DNA of 64,000 bases from Seiridium cupressi (lineage: Eukaryota > Ascomycota > Sordariomycetes > Amphisphaeriales > Sporocadaceae), in contig JARVKI010000042.1 of the NCBI GenBank assembly GCA_036674765.1, positions 1 through 64,000 of the forward strand, read 5' to 3'. The notes under the pieces are model-generated. The model did no database searches. It saw only the letters and a program-made list of their open reading frames with translations, and was not told where the DNA came from. This document shows positions 23,873 through 34,736 of the stretch, piece after piece; within the stretch, counting starts at the first letter, position 1; each line of letters starts with the position of its first letter. Both the position numbers and the translations under genes were made by a program.

Positions 23873-26635
23873 CTTAAGTAGTTCCAATGGGGTTTTCTCA
23901 CGAATACATCAATAATAAACGATCCGGAACGAGACATATCACGTGCTTCTTTTCCAATGCGATTGTGAATATATTTCCAACAAAGTCCATGCTACTCGCC
24001 TAGGCGTTTGGCATATTATTCACATTGTTTGAGACTTACAAAATCTTTCACAGCGTTTTTGTATCGGCGCGTGGCCCCAGTAATGTTGCAACTGATGTTA
24101 GCCGTTGATGCCACATGACGAAAATGCAGCACAGCAGGAGGTAGCGCTGTAGCCCTTGCATCGCCGGAAGGGTGGCTGGCAACCTGGCTTCTCTCGTTTG
24201 ATTTCTGCCTACTCGCAATCAAGGGCGATAAGACGAGCTGCATCTTATTTTCTGGCAGCTTCTTGTTTTGTCCTTTCCTGGGTCACATCGTCATGGTGGT
24301 TTTCTTTTTGTTTCCTTTTCTCTTCTTTCTTGCCCGGCCGCTGCAATGGCAGGGCTCTCCGACCTGAAATGTACCTCCTGTAGGATCCCTGCCCCCAAAA
24401 GACAGCTCAGGACTCGAAGAGACACATCGTTTTCGCTTGTGCGTGCGGAGAGATTTATTCAACGGATTGTCATCTCATAGAACGCCAGCAATTAGCGAAA
24501 CATGAACCTAATGAATTGCATTGCCGTGGGGGTCGATGAGTTGCAAGCCTAAAGGGACTGAGCGAGCGTCACGAGCATCTAGTAAAATATGACAATATGG
24601 TCAGCAACAACGCTAAGGGCTATGCGACCAGGAAATATTCGAAGCAACATAGTACCCGCTAAGCAGCAAATGAACCTCATCAGCGATTGCGGCAGAGGCT
24701 TCAAGACTAAGCGAGTCTTGATTTCACATGGTGATACGGTACTAATCCATGTCGAAGCTCGGGTACTTCTTGCTACTATAATTATAAGTACTTTACGGAC
24801 AAGTGCATGGCAATCGCATGAGAAGCTGATCACAGACACCCTAGAAGCGCCCAAGGAGTTTTGCAGAGTTGTCGAGGCGAGTCTGGTGGCTCGCCGCAAG
24901 GCTCGTGGAGACGTGCTCATGGAGATCTGAGACGGAGCGAGGTGGCCCAAACAGTGTACTGGGCTACGAGAAATATTGACTTCTCGTCGTGGTGTGAATG
25001 TTGCCTAGGCTTGGTAAAGGTCATGTGCAGTTTTGCTAGATCGCAACCCCATCGCCCACGGCTGCAACGATGTCTTGTGCCAGTGTCAGTGTTCACATCT
25101 GGAGAGTGCGTACAGAGAGCAGGTAGTTTCTTCGTATCCAGCTTGGGCTATCCACGGGGGCTCATGCGGACTTGTTAGGTGTTATGAGTAGTTGGCAGTA
25201 AGGGAGAGAACGTGTAGAATGTATGCTTATAATAGATATACCAATAGAAGAAAGAAAAAAAAGAGGTTACCTCTTAAGCCGCTTGGCTGGCGTCAAACTT
25301 GCCAATCATCGTCCAGAACCCCAGATCGGCAGAAAGAGCTGGACAGAAGAGAATGGTGTTGTATCCGTAATCTTACAAATTCTCCCGCGGTCGGATTCGC
25401 CGGCTTTGCCGTTGCAGCGTTGCGGCGACAACGGGCCGATATATCACTTCAGGTACGACAGTCTGAAAAGGGGTTTTTTGGCAAGGAGGACCGGAATGGA
25501 ATTATGGCATTGTTTGAACATCGTGATAGTGAATACGCAATTACAATGTGCACGAAGTGGAGACGAAGCCATCGCGGCGTGTGTCACTAGGCTCATAGGG
25601 CTTACCTCCCATCCGCTTTATAAGCTTTGACTCATTGGTGGCAGACGCTGCATGTATATGTAAGTGGTCTACCTACTTTGTAGTACAAATCCCCTCTCAG
25701 GAAATACTGCCTGTGATGATTGTGTGTCCGGCCGTTCCCGTGACGCGCCGGCGAACGACGATATTTCAATTGACCTTAATGTGTGACGATCACCATCTTC
25801 CTGTGGTGGCCTTGGCATAAAGTAGAAGCCTCGAGGGCTAGCGCAAAGATGGTCCCCTCGCAATGTGGCTTTTCCTTTGCAAATTGATGACTAGGGAGTC
25901 GATCTTTCGGCAATGGACTGAAGTTGTGCATAGTGGTCCAGAGTGCTAGAAAAGACAGTCGTATTTTCTCCATAGGCTGAGATTAGGATTCATGTGGGTC
26001 GTTCTTGTGGCCTTTGCAGGAGATTGTTGCTCCAGCGCTCAACTCACCAGCGGTCGCGTCGGCCGACTGCTGGCGCCAATGTTTCTGATGCTCGAGCGAT
26101 GACAATGACAGCGACATACCGTGCGGGCGCGCAAGCATGTCCCGGACAGGCATCGGTGCCTGGTGGATATTAAATGTAGCGGACCAGGGGCAGCAGTGAA
26201 GCGAGCCCGTCATCCGCCAATACCGCGTCGCTCGCTCTCGATGCAGAGCTAAATGATGCGCCAAGCCGCAGATTTAGCTGAAGCTTGCCAGAGTGGTGCA
26301 GCGGTTGGGACCCGGTCTAGCCAAGCTTCTAGGCCCCTTTCGGCAGCGGTAATCGAAAACAGGGCCACGGATCCACTGCGTCCCGGGCGTTTGTGAGGTG
26401 AGATGGAGCCGAGCGGAGCGAAGGATGCAATCTCGAGGTTCTAGCGACGAGGTGCAGCCCGTTTGAATCCCACACTGGGGAGAGGCAAACTGCGTCACTT
26501 GCAATCCTCTCCCTCAATCCTTCGTCTCATCTATCACGACAACGATGCCGACTCGCTGAATTCTAAAACAAAGAGAACCGACCCAGGGACGGAACTGCTC
26601 AATTCGGATTGGAATCCCACCCCCGACGGCACGAG
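23873..26635. other. 2.8-kb gene-poor region
   Basis: No gene recognised. Overlapping ORFs of about 110-135 codons occur on both strands (24579-24950; 25192-25630) without known motifs, in keeping with random open frames or decayed DNA. A tRNA-like sequence near 26284-26475 is listed separately. The right end holds the 5' region of the surface-protein gene. Confidence 0.45.
26284..26475 (+). repeat. tRNA-derived (SINE-like) fragment, tentative
   Basis: The 5' part GCTTGCCAGAGTGGTGCAGC resembles a tRNA acceptor strand plus A box. About 160 bp later GTTTGAATCC differs at one base from the Pol III B-box consensus, and GGCAAAC soon after could pair 6 of 7 with GCTTGCC. The spacing is too long for a normal fungal tRNA and the T arm does not fold, so a tRNA-derived SINE remnant or chance is more likely than a functional tRNA. 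Confidence 0.3.
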
Positions 26636-27485
26636 ATGGCACACCACAACCCTCACGAACAGCCAGGCCTAGAAGTACACGAACAAGCGGGCCTCGAAGT
26701 CGTACCAGAACCAGAAGCGCCGCAGGTTCTGAATGGGCCGACGGTGAATGGTAAACCATTTGATCAAGCAGACTACGCACACCCTGGTGGATTGCCATAC
26801 GAGCAACACGACACATCCGTCAACGGCGGATATGGACAATACCCCACTGAATCGCCGTATACCGCATCAACGGTACATCCTCCACAGTCGCAATGGGCGC
26901 CGTCGCATATGGGAACCCTGGGGCCAAGCGCATCAGAAAAAGGCCCTTCAGAACCAACGATATTAGGAATTAGAAGAAGGAAATTCTGGCTTATTTTTGG
27001 ACCGCTTTTGGCTGTCTTGGTTATTGGTCTGGCCGTGGGCCTGGGTGTTGGCCTGGGCACCGGTCACAGCCATAGTTCTTCGACATCAAGGTAAGTCACG
27101 CTCAAAGGATGTCTTCCGAGACAATCGAACGCTCACTGACATTCCCCCAAGTTCCGCGACATCGACTTCGACAACATCCAGCGCGTCCGCGACCGCCACC
27201 GTCTCCGCAATAACATGTCCATCAAGCAACGGGAGTTTCTACGAGGCCGACACTACGCGATTCCTAGTCCTTTGCAATCTCGACTACAACAGTGGCGGTG
27301 GCTCCGAAGACATCGGAAACGTCATAACGAGTACTGTGGAAGATTGCGCGAGTAGCTGCGCTGGCAACGGTTCTTGCGCAGGTGCCGGCTGGGGTGACTA
27401 TTATGGAAGCACATATTGTTGGATGAAGTCGTCGCTGGGCACGTCGCAAAGCGCCTCGAATTGGTATTTTTTGATTAAAGAGTAG
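26636..27485 (+). CDS. Single-pass surface protein with Cys-rich (PAN-like) ectodomain
   Basis: Two exons, 26636-27090 and 27152-27485, 262 residues. About 120 hydrophilic residues rich in His, Pro, Glu and Tyr precede one strong membrane segment (FWLIFGPLLAVLVIGLAVGL), followed by a short Ser/Thr linker typical of O-mannosylated fungal stalks. The C-terminal domain carries six cysteines (ITCPSSNG, VLCNLDY, EDCASSC, GSCAGAG, TYCWMKSS), in a pattern like the PAN/Apple or WSC-type carbohydrate-binding domains of fungal wall sensors. Expected orientation is N-terminus inside, C-terminus in the cell wall. Fungal proteins of this layout are usually uncharacterised. An upstream TTG in frame is not used; the first ATG is at 26636. 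Confidence 0.83.
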
Positions 27486-27848
27486 TCGGAATTAAGAACG
27501 AGCGCTTGTTGTATTTTGGACTGGGAAACTGCAGCACAGGGCGGATAGCGTTTAGCTTGGAGCTTAATGACCCGTATATACACGCGTTATGCCATGTCTG
27601 GTTTTGTACATACTCTAGCCGTCATCGTGAAAAATACACATGACTATTTTGAGCCTTCAGACAAATGCGTCTCTGCTGCGCCCCTCGATCGCGCTGGCCC
27701 CCATTTCCCCCGTGCACGAGGGACGATCTGCATTGCGACTCAATGGCTTGGCCTATCACTGCATGTTATGTACCGTCATATCATCGGAGTCTGCAAAGAT
27801 CCATGCCCGAAGTGGGTAACAAATACGTCTTTTATGTCCAACTTTATA
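27486..27848. other. Intergenic, convergent 3' ends
   Basis: Separates the plus-strand surface protein from the minus-strand receptor gene. No further gene or repeat seen. Confidence 0.5.
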
Positions 27849-29464
27849 CTACCATGTGCTGCTCCCTGACGTCTTCATGGTGGTCGTCTTCTGTACGTAG
27901 ATCCCATCCTCCATGGAAGCGAGTGAGCGGTCATCCGGCGTCACTATGGAAGCAGTCCCAATCTCTGTCTGAGTAAACCCCATGTTTTTATCCCCAAGCT
28001 CAATCTGGCTCTCGTGATCTGTCTCCATCACGCGATTGGGCGCCATAGATGATAGGTGCATCTGCGAAGTCTTTCGCGGCGTTCTCGTTGTCTTGCTCGA
28101 ATTGCAGTTATCATTGGGACTGCTGAATCCCTCCTTTGTCGAGGCGAGGAGCTTGATCCTGCCGCTTAGATAAGACCGTATCGCTGGTAGACAAGCCACG
28201 ATGACACTGATATCAACCTCGAGTCCTGTCCAGATGATGACGTCTGTATAGTCATACGTCGGATTGGTGGATTTGGCCACTATCACAATGTACTGGAGCC
28301 GGATCGAGCTCGTAATTACGACAACTATGCCGAGGCTGAACAGCAGAATGATGCTGCCTCGCTTCTTCCACGATATGTTCAGCTGCAGAAGAAGCGGCAA
28401 GGGGAGAAGCAAAATGGCAACATCCTGGCCGATGAGATTGGCTGCTACTACCACGGTCATTAAGTTGACGTCGAGACATTGGTATTCTCCGAAATCCCCT
28501 CTCCAGCCTTCCCAAATGGATGCCACTGGGAAGCACTGGAATATTTGAAGGAATAATGCCACCAGGGTGAAAATGGCAACATAAAGCATAATCGCATACG
28601 CTGCGACTCGAAATTTAGTGTTTGGGAAGATCCTGAGGTAGAATGACAGGACCATCATCTTGCACAGGCCAAGAGTGACGAAGTAGAAGGTTTCGCATAT
28701 ATAGAACAACTTCAGTCCGCTCGTGATGGTGTTGGGATCAGAGATGGTATACAGGTCAACCCCAAATGCAGTAAAACGAGCTGTCAAACGTTAGCGAGCC
28801 TTCTCACAACATGATATGGACGAATGAAAGGCAAAGGCAATTACCAATCGCTCCACAGAGGGTGAAGCCGAGCCAGATGGGCTACGACAAGATATCAGCT
28901 TGATGCATGTTTACCATTGGGATCATCGATGCTTACAAGGATAGCGACCATAATGTAGTCATCCCACGCGTATGTGATACCATCGGCATATCTACTATAG
29001 AGTCGCATGATCGCACACAGGAGCGTGATGACCTCAACAGGAAAGAGACCCCAAAAGTCATTTCTCCGAGATCTCACTGGCACTCCGCAAGCTTCTGCCT
29101 CCACTCGCTGGACCGCTGAGATCCTGTTAGGTGGTATACAGGCAAGCCCATGATCTACTTACTGAGGGCGTCTATGACAGAGCAGTTCATGCCTACGCAG
29201 ACTGATGCAGCCGCTGCGAAGTTCTCATCTGTGCAAATACATGTTGTATTTGTCGCGACTTGGCAGACTGAACTGGGTAATACTTCTGCAATGCAGAGCA
29301 ACTAAACAGAAGTCTCTCAATCAGATCGAGCTCGTTGGCCTCTGATAGGTAGAGTGTTGACTTACACCACATGTCGGTATCTGTCCAGTATACTCAGTCA
29401 AATCAGCCCGGCAGAGGCCCCCAAGTAAACTGAGCGCCGCCCATGCTGCGATCGCCCGCCGCAT
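27849..29464 (-). CDS. CFEM-domain Pth11-like G-protein-coupled receptor
   Basis: Five exons: 29366-29464, 29163-29301, 28937-29115, 28845-28881, 27849-28780; 461 residues. The signal peptide (MRRAIAAWAALSLLGGLCRA) is followed by a CFEM domain with the expected eight cysteines (PTCGLLC, SSVC, TTCIC, SVC, MNC, EACG) over residues 32 to about 90. Then come seven membrane spans of the fungal rhodopsin-like domain (for example WDDYIMVAIL, FYFVTLGLCKMMVLSFYLRI, QDVAILLLPLPLLLQL) and a Ser/Thr-rich cytoplasmic tail. In Magnaporthe, PTH11 and related CFEM receptors sense surface cues; ligand and coupling here are unknown. The short exons are needed to join the CFEM domain to the membrane core, and phases fit throughout. 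Confidence 0.92.
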
Positions 29465-30774
29465 TTCCGCGTTGCAATGCCTGGCCGAATGAAAATTGTG
29501 ATAATGATTTCAGTGTATCTCATGCCGTTCAAATGGGCTTATAGACAACCAGCCCAGCATGATTCTATTTTGCAAAATGAATCAAAACCCAAGGAGAAAA
29601 CGTTGAAGTCGTTACACAAATAATAATCCCTCGACTTGACGCGATAGCAATTAGCCACAGCAGGATATCCAGGGAAACTTCGACCTCGTGGACGATGAAT
29701 CGCCTTCACCAACCTAGTGCCTGGATTAGCGGATCGTCGCGCCGATATATGGGTAGCTCTGTATTAGTTGATGCCTAACTGCGACTAAATCGCGTCGATA
29801 TAGCTTAGCTTTGCAATGCAGCGCTTTCTGGAATAGGATTGAAAGCTATGCAGCTGGCAGATCGGTAGCTCATCCTTCGCTCGCACTAATGACAGAAAAT
29901 TGACTGAAGCTTTATTCCCGTTTGTTGCCCCGTGATCTAACTGATCGATGAAATATTGTACGAACTTTTGAGCCAAGCATGGAGCAAAATACTAGCTCAC
30001 CAAGCGAAAGTCTGAGCGACAATACGATACAGCCAGAAGAGGTCGCTCATTTCAGCACCGCTATATGGACTATTCGAGACGAAACCGAACGGTTCATTCC
30101 TGGAAGACTGGTTGGAGTCCTGCCAATTTGCCCATGACGATCATCAATCGAGATAGCCGTTCGGCAGCTTTGACATCCCTAGCTAGTCCGGACACCGTCC
30201 AGTATTAGCACCTCTACGCAACGCCCTAAATAAGTTCAGCCATGCAAGCAGATCTACGCAACAAGTCTCGGCCTTGAAAGTCAATTACGAGTGCATTTTT
30301 CCGAGTCCAAAGCCAACGCAGCCACAACCAAGCTTGATCATGATTTCGCTGCCGCAATCCTTTGCTGTGCGAGATATATTACAAGTGCTATTGAGACTAT
30401 ATTACGGTCCTTGCTAGTCTTCTGGTAAGGATCACATGTCCTCTTGGCACTGACGAGGTCGCATCAATGTATGCTCCGTCTAATTGTCCATACCACTGAT
30501 TGGTTTGACAGAAATAACCAATATTGGACGAGGGTGCTGACTGCGTGCTTCAACCCTTTTCTGGAAACGATCTCGATTTTCCTGTCATATCAAAGTCAAC
30601 CTCGAGTCGACGGGGGATATTGTCAAATGCCCATGGAGCGAAAGGCAACATTCGGTACCAATCTCATTCTCTTAAGGGGTCCTGTTGTGATCGATAACAG
30701 AGCCTAGGAACACTGATGATATTTTAGAAATTTTTATGATTTGGGTCTGAGAGTCAGATAACTGTTCGTCCAAT
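29465..30774. other. Intergenic, 1.3 kb, possible decayed ORFs
   Basis: No recognised gene. A 52-codon ATG ORF (29979-30137, plus) and an 87-codon ORF (30444-30707, plus) lack domain signals. They might be remnants of one gene but I cannot show it. Confidence 0.4.
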
Positions 30775-33018
30775 TCAATGTAAATCTAGATGGTGTAAGA
30801 TGTGACGCTCCAACTCGGACGATTTGTCCCCCGGCCCGAGCACCGCAAGAATGTGTTGATCGGGTCTTATAAGAATGCCTCCACCATTCATCAGGCGGGA
30901 ACCTTCATCAAACTGCTGCTCGTGCTTCTGGAATACAAACTCAAAATCGGTTCCTGCCACCCAGAGCCTAATTTGAATGTTTCTTTTTTGTAAATGATCC
31001 TGAAGCTCGCCCATTCGCTGTTCCCAGCCACTGCGTGAGCCGACGATCAGCGTGAATGAATGGTATAGACATAAATCCAGAATGGAAGCTTGCCGAGCGG
31101 AGACGTCCTCGCTTGACCATTCCTTTACATATGATACATCGAGCGGCTCCAATGGCTCTAGAGCTTTCCCGTCTCGAACTCTGATCCAAGCGTGAGGCAG
31201 TCTGGCACCAGGAACGAACTTCGGCGCGTAGTGCGACGCATGCGAGGGCACTCCCTTCTCGCCGTATGTATATCCAATATGCAGCTCTAACTAATATAGG
31301 AGTCAGCTGGCAGTCGCCACCACGGAAGGGATGGTGAGCTCACATTGTCAAAATGTTCCCGCTGGCCCTCGACTTCCCGCTTAATCATTTCCTGTTTCTC
31401 TGGGTCATGGATTGATTTCAGGAGATTGGCTCTCGCTTGCTTCACATCATCAATACCAGCGGTACCCAATGTCTTTAGAAACGAGAAAATCGCTTTTCCG
31501 TTCTTGACGCTCTGGGCAGCATTAATAATCGCTATGGGGCGTCGCTCCTCGTGGTATGAATCTAGGAGTTGGGGACCGGCGCATCCGTGATGGATCGCCG
31601 CTATCTTATAGGCGAGGTTATGAACATCTGCAATCCCTGTGTTTAAGCCCAGGCCTCCAGTGGGAGGGAAAGAATGTGCTGCGTCGCCAGCGCTTAAATG
31701 AATTCAGTGTACAGCTCAAAATACCCGGGAGAAAATGACAAGATCTTACAGGAGCACGTTGCCAATCCGGTACTGGTTTGCCACTTTTCGGCTGAGGACC
31801 CAAGGTCTGTAACTTAGGACTTCAAAAGGAATATCAGTGCCGATGGCCGCTGTCACCACTTTCCGACTAAGCTCTTCCGTCCAAGACTTCACCGGGTGTT
31901 TCTCAGACTGAATCATGTCAGCTAACCAAGTTCTGTGGAACACGTCTCGGCAAAGGCAATATAGAGACATACATCAAAATTGCTAATCAACACCTGATTC
32001 CCCGACAGGTCATAAGCAATGATGAACCCAGAACATGCTGGGTCGGTGATCCAGTGAAGCATGCCCACGCGATCTTTGACAACAGGACGTAGATCGGCAT
32101 TAAAGTGAATAGTCATCATGGTCTCATCTAATCATATGAATTAGCAGCGAGGAATAGTGAAATGCCTGATCCCTCTTCGACTTACAGCCATCCTCGCCCT
32201 CAGATCCAATATCAAGGAACTTTCGCACTTGACTCTTGGCCCCATCGCAGCCGACCACGTGTCTTGATCGCACAGCGAACTGGTGCCCGTTCTCACGATC
32301 TTCGAGAATACTGGTCACCACGTCTCCGTTCTATATCTGTGAGATTACGGCAGCGCACTCCGTGGCTTGTGCTCTTACCTGCTGGCAGGAGACGAATGCA
32401 ACTCCCTTCCGCATCTCCACATTGGGGTCATTCTCCAGTGCATTGTAGATAAACTGCTCGAAATCCGGTTGCGGGACATTATGAATCATCTGGAAATCCG
32501 TAAGTATCCCGAGTAGCATGTCGATGGATTATACGACCAACCTCCGGCGTATCCTCCAGAACTTCAGGGTCCATCCTCTCATAAGGTAGCACACCAATGC
32601 TCTCCCCAGACAAATTGGTGAGGAAGTTGACCCAGAATGCATCTCCCCTCGGGGAACCCAGTTTGCGCATGGCCGCCGTGTCCAGGCCGAATTGACGGCA
32701 TATCTCGAAACTCCTTGGACTCAACGCATGAGCCTTGGGGGCTGCCAGCCTTTGAGGGTACTTTTCAACGAGGAGCGATTGGACTGCGGATACATCAATA
32801 TCTGGAACCTACTATATTGATCATCTCGAGAACTCACCTCCTAGTTTCGAAAGCAGGTATGCGAGGAGTAGTCCGCTTGGCCCTCCACCGACGATGAGCA
32901 CTGGGACGTCCTGGCCGCCTGTGCTGTTACCGTCAATAGCGGCATTCGGCTTTGCATCACCGTCTGCGCCTGCTTGGGCAACAGCGCCCATAGCCTTTAC
33001 ATTACCGTCCGCGACCAT
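30775..33018 (-). CDS. FAD-dependent aromatic monooxygenase (phenol hydroxylase-like)
   Basis: Class A flavoprotein monooxygenase that uses NAD(P)H and O2 to hydroxylate aromatic rings (PheA/TfdB, phenol 2-monooxygenase type). Eight exons: 32838-33018, 32542-32783, 32379-32489, 32186-32330, 31973-32127, 31750-31907, 31344-31692, 30775-31290; 618 residues, usual for the group. Motifs: GGGPSG dinucleotide-binding loop (residues 44-49) with VEKYPQRLAAPKAHAL after it, the DG motif GCDGAKSQVR (about 205), and the GD motif AGDAAHSFPPTGGLGLNTG (about 332-350). The C-terminal third matches the thioredoxin-like dimerisation domain. One donor is GTTGGT, less usual but phase-consistent. The ATG at 33016-33018 starts a 30-residue Gly/Ala-rich leader. 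Its position near an aromatic-PKS gene suggests, but does not prove, a tailoring role. Confidence 0.92.
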
Positions 33019-33355
33019 GTTCTCAATTGATCGCCTTTCGAGTCGAAACAATTCCAAATGTCATACAAAGATACCTATGTGCGCGTCTTTCTAGATCGTT
33101 CATACCACATTGATACGCAAGGCTCTAGGTACATACATACTCGCTTCCTTAAATGATCCCCACGGTCGCTGATGGATCTCGCTCCCACAATCCCCACGAC
33201 GCCCCACACTCCCCACAGAGGCCAGGTGAGAGAGATTGAGCCATGATTTCGCGGCCCTAGACAATCGGCCGACGGTAACTGCAAAGATGCGAACTCTTTG
33301 GGTCATATTTCGGATGCGTTGAGTTTAAAAACGGGACTTGCATGCTATGATCGTT
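33019..33355. other. Short intergenic region
   Basis: 337 bp between the 3' end of the quinone oxidoreductase gene and the start of the monooxygenase gene, both minus strand; presumably the monooxygenase promoter. No repeat seen. Confidence 0.5.
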
Positions 33356-34354
33356 CTATGGAATCCGCACCACGATCTTCCCCACACTCCTCCGTCCCTC
33401 CAACTCGTCATGAGCCCTGCCCACATCCCTCAGCTCATATACATTATATCCATCGACCTTGACCTCGCCCTTTAGGATCATGTCAAACAGGCCATCCGCA
33501 TATTCCTGCGTTTCTTCCCTCGTAGTAAGATATGCAAAGACGGTAGGGTAACACAGCTTGATATTCTTCGTCCCGCCCAACTTCAGCACGTCTACGGGCG
33601 GGATCATGCCCGACACATTGCCGAAGCACATCAGGCTTCCCTTCCTTGCAATGACTTCCAGGTCCCCATCGAACGTAGCCCGGCCCACGGGGTCGAATAT
33701 AGCGTCGGCACCATGGCCTTCGGTGATCTGTTTGGTCCTCACTGCCCAGTCCTCCGCACTGGTATCAATCACGAACTCGGCACGAAGCCCTCTAACCACT
33801 TCCGCCTTCTGCGCTGTCGATGCCGTGCCTATGACCCGCGCATTTGCTGCCCTGCACATCTGAATTAGTTGCGATCCAACGCCTCCTGATGCACCATGGA
33901 CCAATATCCATTCCCCAGCTCTTACTGCGTGCGACTCCCGCACGAGTGTCAGTGCCGTTAGTCCCTGCGCCAGCGACACTGCGGCGACAGCCGACGAGAT
34001 ATCGTCGGGGATGTGCACGACGCGTGTCGTGGAAACGGTGCTGTACTGGGCGTATGCACCGCTTTTCGCGAGATATGCCACTCGGTCGCCGTGCTTGAAG
34101 TAATTTGCTATGGATGGATGCGCGGATACCACTATGCCCACTGCTTCGCCACCAAGAACCAGAGGGTAGCTTGCCGGGTAGCGACCGAAGCGGAAATGTG
34201 TATCCATGTAATTCACCCCGGCAAACTCGTTACGAATGAGGACTTCGCCCTGGTCAGGAGTCGGAACATGGAGATCGGTACGCCATTGAAGTTTAGATAT
34301 ATCGCCCCCTTCCTCTATGAGGACACCGGACATGGTCTCTGGGGCTTGCGTCAT
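33356..34354 (-). CDS. NADPH:quinone oxidoreductase (zeta-crystallin-like)
   Basis: Single-exon 332-residue MDR protein of the quinone oxidoreductase subfamily, which reduces quinones or enones with NADPH. The family signature region is EFAGVNYMDTHFRFGRYP, the nucleotide-binding loop is VHGASGGVGSQLIQMC, and no zinc-ligand cluster is present. Length and C-terminal GRAHDELEGRRSVGKIVV are typical. It lies directly upstream of, and in the same direction as, the FAD monooxygenase, whose catechol/hydroquinone-type products could be oxidised to quinones; a shared pathway or a detoxifying role is therefore reasonable but inferred. The start at 34352-34354 is the first ATG of the frame. Confidence 0.93.
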   Translation of the reverse strand: MTQAPETMSGVLIEEGGDISKLQWRTDLHVPTPDQGEVLIRNEFAGVNYMDTHFRFGRYPASYPLVLGGEAVGIVVSAHPSIANYFKHGDRVAYLAKSGAYAQYSTVSTTRVVHIPDDISSAVAAVSLAQGLTALTLVRESHAVRAGEWILVHGASGGVGSQLIQMCRAANARVIGTASTAQKAEVVRGLRAEFVIDTSAEDWAVRTKQITEGHGADAIFDPVGRATFDGDLEVIARKGSLMCFGNVSGMIPPVDVLKLGGTKNIKLCYPTVFAYLTTREETQEYADGLFDMILKGEVKVDGYNVYELRDVGRAHDELEGRRSVGKIVVRIP

Positions 34355-34736
34355 GACGTGGCGTTCATATACGTAACACTAACATACAGTGTCACAAAAC
34401 ATGTATGGCACAGACTACTATGTGTCAAGAGCGAGCATTCGGTAACTGCGGTGCCAAGAATTTCATGCGTTTATAATCTGCACGAACAAAAGGCCGAAAA
34501 GGCCGTCAAATAGCTAAAGTGGGGCCGGCTTCCTTAGCTTCCAGCGCCGGCTTTTATGTCCACCTCCGTTCGGGATGCTCCGTTGTGAATTATGAGCGCT
34601 GTAATCAGTCCCGGCTAGCCATGTCATACACCGAGCCGTAAACTATTGATCCGATTGTTTCAAGATTGGTTCGCCGTAGCTAAACAGATGCCTCTAGACG
34701 CATTGTGGACAATGGCATTCGACTTGTAAGCTGGAA
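34355..34736. other. Intergenic, nothing recognised
   Basis: 382 bp between the 3' end of the transcription-factor gene and the start of the quinone oxidoreductase gene; should contain the promoter of the latter. Confidence 0.5.

Noticed and set aside
24579..24950. Overlapping 113- and 123-codon ORFs on both strands
   Set aside because: No recognisable motif and mirror-image open frames; left unannotated.
29979..30707. Small ORFs that might be fragments of a decayed gene
   Set aside because: I could not connect them by introns or match them to a family.
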